DNA of 12,541 nucleotides from Bacteroidia bacterium (GTDB lineage: Bacteria; Bacteroidota; Bacteroidia; Cytophagales; Cyclobacteriaceae), in contig JAENVX010000328.1 of the NCBI GenBank assembly GCA_016650355.1, positions 1 through 12,541 of the forward strand, read 5' to 3'. The notes below the pieces were generated by a model. That model was not told where the DNA came from, ran no database searches, and saw only the letters and a list, made by a program, of their open reading frames with translations. The translations under genes were made by a program, and so were the position numbers. Every line of letters starts with the position of its first letter. The stretch's first letter is position 1. Shown in pieces: positions 8,276 to 12,541 of the stretch.

Positions 8276-8300
8276 TTATACATAAGTGAATTATGTATAA
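8276..8300. promoter_or_regulatory. Inverted repeat, probable PadR operator
   Basis: TTATACATAA (8276-8285), a 5-bp spacer GTGAA, and TTATGTATAA (8291-8300) form a perfect 10-5-10 inverted repeat. It contains ACAT and ATGT half-sites, the core known from PadR-family operators. It lies 7 bp upstream of the chosen PadR start and within the gap shared with the divergent gene at 8361, so it could govern both directions. A third, single TTATGTAA half-site lies at 8343-8350. Confidence 0.6.
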
Positions 8301-8360
8301 GACGCCTTCTCGTATTATTAGGTTGCACCTTCACAAGTTTTTTTATGTAAATTGAATCGC

Positions 8361-9227
8361 ATGAGAGCTATTTACATTTTTATAGTGCTTTTTTTGACCT
8401 GGTGCATAATCTGTGCACGGTGGTATATATTTAGTGTTAAAGGCCTACTATTAGACCCAACGCATTTTAATCCACACGAGACAACAATGGCCATTGTAGA
8501 GATTCTATTTATGGTTTTAGTAGCCTTCCTGCTTGGTTTTGCTATCGCATGGCTGCTACGAGAATCGAGTCTGAAGCAAAAACAGGGAATTATTCAGTAT
8601 TTCGAGGCCGAAAAATCCGCATTACTAAAAACGACCCTTGAGCAAAAATCTCAATTGGAACAGAACAAAATAGACCGTCTTCAAATTAATGAAGAGCTTT
8701 TGCAAGCTGCGAGGGAAAAGGAAAAGCTTAATGTGGAATTAGAAATAGAAAAAAAAGATAGAGTTCAAATGGGGAACGAGCTTACAATTCTTCGGCCCAA
8801 GATTCAGGAATCCGATTTGGAGCTTCAACTAGTGAATTTTCGTTTAAAACAAACGGAACAATTGATTACTGAAAAAGAAGAAGGGAATCAAAAACTGCTT
8901 GTTGAATTGGAAAATTTAAGAGCCAGTAAAAGGAATGAGCGAAGGGAACCAGTCTTTTCAGATTTCATTACGGATCAACTTCTGGCGGGCATCTCGCAAC
9001 CTGACAAAAATGAGAGGGATGACCTTAAGACTATTGGCGGAATAGGACCAGGCATTGAAAAGAAACTAAACAACATCGGCATAACTACTTTTAAGCAGAT
9101 AAGTGAGCTAACAGAAGAATCGGCCAAAGAGGTTTCTAATTCCATAAAGTTTTTTCCCGGACGCATCCAGCGAGATCGGTGGGTGGAGCAGGCATCGGTA
9201 CTGTATTTGGAAAAACTCCGGAAATAG
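8361..9227 (+). CDS. Membrane-anchored coiled-coil protein with C-terminal helix-hairpin-helix domain
   Basis: Numbering is from the ATG at 8361, giving 288 residues; a TTG at 8352 would add three residues and is less likely. There are two membrane helices, about 4-19 and 44-66, separated by a short loop containing WYIFSVKGL. Residues about 70-190 are a highly charged coiled coil rich in E, K, Q and L. The tail from about 219 (DDLKTIGGIGPGIEKKLNNI) is a helix-hairpin-helix fold with the GIGPGIEKKL turn, followed by GITTFKQISELT and the closing RDRWVEQASVLY. This resembles the predicted flap-endonuclease-like/NADH-dehydrogenase-E-like small domain found at the end of many Bacteroidota and proteobacterial proteins. 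Such domains can bind DNA or proteins non-specifically; no nuclease active site is visible. Charge distribution suggests the coil and tail are cytoplasmic. The gene is divergent from padR and may share its operator. Function unknown. Confidence 0.8.
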   Translation: MRAIYIFIVLFLTWCIICARWYIFSVKGLLLDPTHFNPHETTMAIVEILFMVLVAFLLGFAIAWLLRESSLKQKQGIIQYFEAEKSALLKTTLEQKSQLEQNKIDRLQINEELLQAAREKEKLNVELEIEKKDRVQMGNELTILRPKIQESDLELQLVNFRLKQTEQLITEKEEGNQKLLVELENLRASKRNERREPVFSDFITDQLLAGISQPDKNERDDLKTIGGIGPGIEKKLNNIGITTFKQISELTEESAKEVSNSIKFFPGRIQRDRWVEQASVLYLEKLRK

Positions 9228-9236
9228 AAAGAATCA

Positions 9237-9250
9237 TTTGACAGGTCAAA
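9237..9250. promoter_or_regulatory. MarR-type palindrome upstream of marR
   Basis: TTTGAC-AG-GTCAAA is a perfect inverted repeat with a 2-bp centre. The inner TTGAC-N2-GTCAA has the same 5-2-5 layout as the TTGCC-N2-GGCAA boxes bound by enterobacterial MarR. The 2-nt centre is too short for an RNA hairpin loop, which favours a protein-binding site. It lies 62 bp before the marR ATG. Confidence 0.4.
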
Positions 9251-9265
9251 AAAACCACCAACTAG

Positions 9266-9277
9266 TATGCATGCATA
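9266..9277. promoter_or_regulatory. 12-bp palindrome in the marR promoter
   Basis: TATGCATGCATA is its own reverse complement. It sits 12 bp upstream of a -7-like TATCTTCG, that is, over the position of the -33 element, where a bound repressor would block transcription. It is a second candidate for autoregulation by the MarR protein. Confidence 0.35.
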
Positions 9278-9289
9278 ACAAATTTCTTT

Positions 9290-9297
9290 TATCTTCG
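9290..9297 (+). promoter_or_regulatory. Probable -7 element of the marR-fadN promoter
   Basis: TATCTTCG fits TAnnTTTG with one change and lies 14 bp before the ATG at 9312, implying a very short leader. No TTTG is found 19-21 bp upstream; that position is occupied by the palindrome at 9266-9277. Confidence 0.4.
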
Positions 9298-9311
9298 CCT
9301 CGCTGCAATAG

Positions 9312-9776
9312 ATGAAAAAGGAAGATACTATAGACTATAATATTAAAGCTGCGTGGCATTCAATTTCGAGGATGTACAATCAACAGGCATTGAAGTACGA
9401 TGGTACAATGTCTATGGGATTTGCGTTGCTGAATATCAATTCTGAAGAGGGCACAGCAGCAACAAAAATAGCTCCACTAATGGGGCTGGAGGCGAGGAGC
9501 CTTACCCGGCTTCTCAAGTCCATGGAAGAGAAAGGCTTAATCTACCGTAAAGCTGATAAAGCGGACAAGCGTTCAGTACGCATACTTCTTACGAAGGAAG
9601 GAAAAAAGATGAAGGAAAACTCAAGGCAAACCGTTTTGCGGTTTAATGAAGTTGTGCACAAGGAAATCTCTATGCAAAAGCTGAATGTTTTTTTTGATGT
9701 ATTGCAAAGCATTAACCAGATTATCGAAAAAAGTAATATTTACGAAACTCAACTTCGTCAATTAACCTATGAATAG
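9312..9776 (+). CDS. MarR family transcriptional regulator of the beta-oxidation unit
   Basis: The 154 residues match the usual MarR length. Helices at about 10-40 and 118-148 form the dimer interface. The winged helix lies between: GTAATKIAPLMGLEARSLTRLLKSMEEKGL (about 47-76) contains the recognition helix, and the wing carries the hallmark DKRSVRILLTKEG (85-97) with the D-x-R-S pattern. MarR proteins are dimeric repressors that usually respond to small acidic or aromatic ligands or to thioesters. The gene lies 24 bp upstream of the FadN-type enzyme in the same direction, an arrangement common in Bacteroidota fatty-acid degradation operons, so acyl-CoA or fatty-acid control is inferred. Two perfect palindromes upstream suggest autoregulation. 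The ATG at 9312 is the first in frame after the promoter-like element. Ligand and operator are not proven. Confidence 0.9.
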   Translation: MKKEDTIDYNIKAAWHSISRMYNQQALKYDGTMSMGFALLNINSEEGTAATKIAPLMGLEARSLTRLLKSMEEKGLIYRKADKADKRSVRILLTKEGKKMKENSRQTVLRFNEVVHKEISMQKLNVFFDVLQSINQIIEKSNIYETQLRQLTYE

Positions 9777-9800
9777 TTGACCAATCATACCCATTAAATT

Positions 9801-12200
9801 ATGAACCGTAACATTCGCAAAATAGCTGTATTAGGATCTGGCATTATGGGTTCGCGTATAGCATGCCACTTTGCTAACATTGGCGTTGATGTATTGCTCC
9901 TGGACATTGCACCAAGAGAACTTAATGATGTAGAAAAGAAAAAAGGCCTAACGCTGGATCATCCGGCAGTGAAAAACAGAATTGTAAGCAGCGCCTTTGA
10001 TTCGACATTGAAAGGGAGCCCGGCACCACTATTCAGTAAGAAATTTGCATCAAGAATAAAGCTGGGCAATTTTACAGATGACATGTCTAAAATCAAAGAC
10101 TGCGATTGGACGATCGAGGTTGTTGTTGAAAATCTTGATATCAAAAAGAAAGTTTATGAAGAAGTAGAAAAACATAGAACCCCAGGAACTCTTATTACTT
10201 CCAATACATCAGGGATTCCAATTCACCTGATGGCAGAAGGAAGAAGCGAGGATTTTCAAAGGCATTTTGCGGGCACACACTTTTTCAACCCACCCCGGTA
10301 TTTAAAGTTATTGGAGATCATTCCAACTACGAAGACAGACGATGAGGTTACAAAATTTCTAATGCACTATGGGGATTTATTTTTGGGTAAAACCACAGTG
10401 TTGTGCAAAGATACCCCTGCCTTTATAGGCAATCGTGTGGGTATTTATGGTTTACTCAAAGTAATTGATTCCATGGGCAAGTTCGGCTTGAATGTGGATG
10501 AAATTGATAAACTCACTGGCCCGGTTATCGGCCGGCCAAAGTCGGCAACATTTCGTACATCAGATGTAGTGGGATTGGATACTTTGGTAAAAGTTTCAAA
10601 TAATCTATACGCTGGATTAGTTAATGACGAAGCGCGCGAAATATTCAAACTCAATGACGTAGTAAATAAGCTTGAGCAGAATAAATGGCTTGGCGATAAG
10701 ACGGGTCAAGGATTCTATAAGAAAACTAAGAACGCAAAAGGTGAAACGGAAATCCTCACGCTTGACCTTAAATCATTTGAATACAAGCCTAAAGTAAAAG
10801 CAAAATTTGCTACGCTTGAAACGACCAAGACTATTGATAATTTAAAGGATCGTTTCAAGGTTTTACTTGCGGGAAAAGACAAGGCAGGTGATTTTTATCG
10901 GGATTGCTTTTACGGACTATTTCAATATGTTACCAACCGCATTCCTGAAATCAGCGATGAACTTTTTCGTATAGATGATGCCGTAAGTGGAGGTTTTGGA
11001 TGGGAGATAGGTCCCTTTGAAACATGGGATGCTGTGGGTGTGGAGAAAAGTATTCCATTGATGGAAGCAGCGGGCTACAAACCTAATCAATGGGTGTACG
11101 ATATGCTTGCCTCAGGCAACAAATCGTTTTACAAAGTAGAAGGTGGCCTGAAGAAGTATTACGACATCCCAACCAAAACATACAAGTCAATTCCTGGAAG
11201 AGAAAGCTTTATCATCCTTGAAAACAAGAGCGAAAATATTATCTGGAAAAATGCTGATTCAAAGGTTACAGATTTGGGCGATGGTGTAATCAATTTTGGT
11301 TGGCATTCCAAAAGCTATACGCTCGGCAGTGCGGTGATTGAAGGATTAAATAAGTCGGTTGATCTCGCAGAGAAAGAATACAAAGGGTTGGTGATTGGCC
11401 ACCAAGGTTCAGATTTTTCGCTTGGCGCTAATCTGGGCCTGGTATTTATGTATGCGATCGAACAAGATTATGATGAAATCGACTACATGATCAAGGCTTT
11501 CCAAAATTCAGTCATGCGCATTAGATATTCCTCTATTCCAGTAGTCGTAGCCCCACAAGGCCGCACGCTAGGTGGTGGATGTGAAATGACAATGCATGCA
11601 GACATAGCACAGGCAGCAGCCGAAACCTATATTGGTTTGGTGGAAGTGGGTGTTGGCCTGATCCCTGGAGGAGGAGGGACGAAAGAATTTACTAAACGGG
11701 TGAGTGATGCTGCGGAGGAGGGCGATGTGGAACTGAATGCACTGCAAAATGCGTTTATGACGATAGCTACAGCAAAGGTTGCAACCTCAGCAGAAGAAGC
11801 GCGTGAACTAGGAATCCTGAAAAAATTGGATCGTGTGTCGATGAACAAAGACCGTCAAATACTGGATGCAAAAAATGCCGTGCTGGATTTGGTGACTGCA
11901 GGATATACGATGCCACAACAAGCAAAAAATATTAAAGTACAAGGCCGCTCCGGTCAGGCTCTTTTCTTGGCAGGACTGCAAGGTATGTTAATGGGAAAAT
12001 ACATTTCAGAACATGATGCCAAAGTAGCAAAGTGGATAGCCAACATTATGTGCGGTGGAGACTTGACATCTGCGCAGGAAGTAAGCGAGCAGTATTTGCT
12101 CGACCTGGAACGAGAAGCATTCTTATCGCTAACAGGTGAGAAGAAAACATTAGAAAGAATTCAAGCAATATTGACAGGGGGGAAACCCCTTAGAAATTAG
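9801..12200 (+). CDS. fadN: Bifunctional 3-hydroxyacyl-CoA dehydrogenase / enoyl-CoA hydratase (FadN type)
   Basis: This cytoplasmic enzyme carries out the hydration and NAD-dependent oxidation steps of fatty-acid beta-oxidation, turning 2-enoyl-CoA into 3-ketoacyl-CoA. Domain order is dehydrogenase first, hydratase last, as in Bacillus FadN and opposite to E. coli FadB; at 799 residues the length also fits FadN (about 790). The Rossmann motif is GSGIMG (G12, G14, G17). The dehydrogenase dyad is H160 in GTHFFNP and E172 in LLEIIP, 12 apart as in the animal enzyme. The dehydrogenase C-terminal domain contains TPAFIGNRVG (205-214). The hydratase oxyanion-hole segment is DFSLGANL (538-545), and both catalytic glutamates are present, E595 in GGGCE and E615 in VEVGVGLIPGGGGT, spaced 20 as in rat crotonase. 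The family-typical KPLRN end is followed by TAG, so the protein is intact. It is cotranscribed with marR; a thiolase (fadA) would normally follow, but none is visible. Confidence 0.95.
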   Translation: MNRNIRKIAVLGSGIMGSRIACHFANIGVDVLLLDIAPRELNDVEKKKGLTLDHPAVKNRIVSSAFDSTLKGSPAPLFSKKFASRIKLGNFTDDMSKIKDCDWTIEVVVENLDIKKKVYEEVEKHRTPGTLITSNTSGIPIHLMAEGRSEDFQRHFAGTHFFNPPRYLKLLEIIPTTKTDDEVTKFLMHYGDLFLGKTTVLCKDTPAFIGNRVGIYGLLKVIDSMGKFGLNVDEIDKLTGPVIGRPKSATFRTSDVVGLDTLVKVSNNLYAGLVNDEAREIFKLNDVVNKLEQNKWLGDKTGQGFYKKTKNAKGETEILTLDLKSFEYKPKVKAKFATLETTKTIDNLKDRFKVLLAGKDKAGDFYRDCFYGLFQYVTNRIPEISDELFRIDDAVSGGFGWEIGPFETWDAVGVEKSIPLMEAAGYKPNQWVYDMLASGNKSFYKVEGGLKKYYDIPTKTYKSIPGRESFIILENKSENIIWKNADSKVTDLGDGVINFGWHSKSYTLGSAVIEGLNKSVDLAEKEYKGLVIGHQGSDFSLGANLGLVFMYAIEQDYDEIDYMIKAFQNSVMRIRYSSIPVVVAPQGRTLGGGCEMTMHADIAQAAAETYIGLVEVGVGLIPGGGGTKEFTKRVSDAAEEGDVELNALQNAFMTIATAKVATSAEEARELGILKKLDRVSMNKDRQILDAKNAVLDLVTAGYTMPQQAKNIKVQGRSGQALFLAGLQGMLMGKYISEHDAKVAKWIANIMCGGDLTSAQEVSEQYLLDLEREAFLSLTGEKKTLERIQAILTGGKPLRN

Positions 12201-12231
12201 TATTGAGTAGATAGTATTTAGTCTTAAGACT
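12198..12231 (+). repeat. Short direct repeats and 12-bp palindrome between fadN and the four-helix-bundle gene
   Basis: TAGTATTGAGT (from 12198) and TAGTATTTAGT (from 12212) are near-identical 11-mers offset by 14 bp; the first begins at the fadN TAG stop. They run into AGTCTTAAGACT (12220-12231), which is its own reverse complement. I have the impression that similar TAGTATT/TTAAGACT sequence accompanies four-helix-bundle genes in this phylum, but this is unchecked. Confidence 0.4.
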
Positions 12232-12249
12232 TTTGGATGATCGTTTAAT

Positions 12250-12541
12250 ATGAATAATTACAAAGAACTTAAAGTCTGGCAGAAATCTGTTGATTTAGCG
12301 GTCAGGATTTATGAGACGACTAAACATTTTTTGCGGGAAGAAGTATATGGATTGACTTCGCAAATAAGACGTAGTGCAATATCAATTCCATCAAACATTG
12401 CAGAAGGCGCAGGGAGGAATTTAAAAAAAGAATTCAATAATTTTTTAGCGATTTCCAACGGATCATCCTGTGAACTTGAGACTCAATTGATAATTGCTAA
12501 CAAAGTTGACTTTTTGGATGTCGGCATTTTGCATGCACTGC
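12250..12541 (+). CDS. Four-helix bundle protein (S23/IVS family), N-terminal part
   Basis: An ATG at 12250 opens a frame that stays open to the window edge, giving 97 residues of a family usually about 115-125 long. The family signature is clear: a start MNNYKELKVWQKSVDLAVRI, then YGLTSQIRRSAISIPSNIAEG and GRNLKKEFNNFLAISNGSSCELETQL. This is the 23S rRNA intervening-sequence protein (S23) family, a small pentameric helical bundle related to the Avd accessory protein of diversity-generating retroelements. Members are found inside rRNA intervening sequences and, in Bacteroidota, as many scattered free-standing copies. The role of free-standing copies is not established, and nucleic-acid binding is the usual suggestion. 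It lies 49 bp after fadN, preceded by short repeats and a palindrome, and looks like an insertion into the fatty-acid operon. No reverse transcriptase or rRNA sequence is visible nearby. Confidence 0.88.
   Translation, partial: MNNYKELKVWQKSVDLAVRIYETTKHFLREEVYGLTSQIRRSAISIPSNIAEGAGRNLKKEFNNFLAISNGSSCELETQLIIANKVDFLDVGILHAL

Noticed and set aside
8269..8334. N-terminal extension of PadR from GTG 8334 or ATG 8283
   Set aside because: The extra residues do not look like PadR sequence and would be encoded across the probable operator; family members begin just before ELLKGT.
8352..8360. TTG start for the helix-hairpin-helix protein
   Set aside because: An ATG follows nine bases later, directly before the first membrane helix; TTG is the rarer choice and adds only three residues.
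11591..11602. Second copy of the TATGCATGCATA-like palindrome
   Set aside because: AATGCATGCAGA lies inside the FadN hydratase domain in an ordinary Met-His-Ala coding stretch and is not a full palindrome of the same length.
12250..12541. Part of a diversity-generating retroelement (Avd-like accessory gene)
   Set aside because: No reverse transcriptase, template/variable repeat or target gene is visible; the S23-type signature fits a free-standing four-helix-bundle gene. The downstream sequence is not available to exclude it fully.

Overview
The window looks like chromosomal DNA from a Bacteroidota bacterium, most likely of the Cytophagales. The support is an 898-residue FtsX/MacB-type permease paired with a PadR regulator, a secreted beta-barrel-like protein of a family I associate with this phylum, promoter-like -33/-7 elements (TTTG and TAnnTTnn) in place of -35/-10 boxes, poor Shine-Dalgarno sequences, and a four-helix-bundle (S23/IVS-type) gene. 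No rRNA, tRNA, CRISPR array, transposase or phage gene is visible.

Layout, left to right. (1) Bases 1-810 are the 3' part of a tetratricopeptide-repeat gene. (2) Bases 1005-2516 encode malate:quinone oxidoreductase (mqo), behind a good Bacteroidota-type promoter. (3) Bases 2678-3853 encode an exported di-heme cytochrome c peroxidase/MauG-family protein with an unusual insertion, and 3924-5225 an exported protein of unknown function that probably ends in a small beta-barrel. (4) On the minus strand lies a two-gene unit, a PadR regulator (8268-7933) followed 8 bp later by a large ABC permease (7924-5228). Its 3' end meets the preceding plus-strand gene with a gap of only 2 bp. A perfect 10-5-10 inverted repeat just upstream of the PadR start is the likely PadR operator. 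(5) Divergently, 8361-9227 encodes a membrane-anchored coiled-coil protein with a C-terminal helix-hairpin-helix domain. (6) Bases 9312-12200 carry a fatty-acid beta-oxidation unit: a MarR regulator, then a bifunctional 3-hydroxyacyl-CoA dehydrogenase/enoyl-CoA hydratase of the FadN type. Two short perfect palindromes precede marR. (7) Directly after the fadN stop codon come short direct repeats, a 12-bp palindrome and the start of a four-helix-bundle gene that runs off the window, where a thiolase gene would be the usual next partner.

The functions are mostly ordinary: central carbon and quinone metabolism (Mqo), fatty-acid oxidation, periplasmic peroxide or redox chemistry, and a regulated envelope transporter. 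I see no clear new defence or mobile system. The points most worth a second look are the PadR operator between divergent genes, the two MarR-operator candidates, the helix-hairpin-helix membrane protein, the peroxidase insertion, and the four-helix-bundle unit at the right edge.
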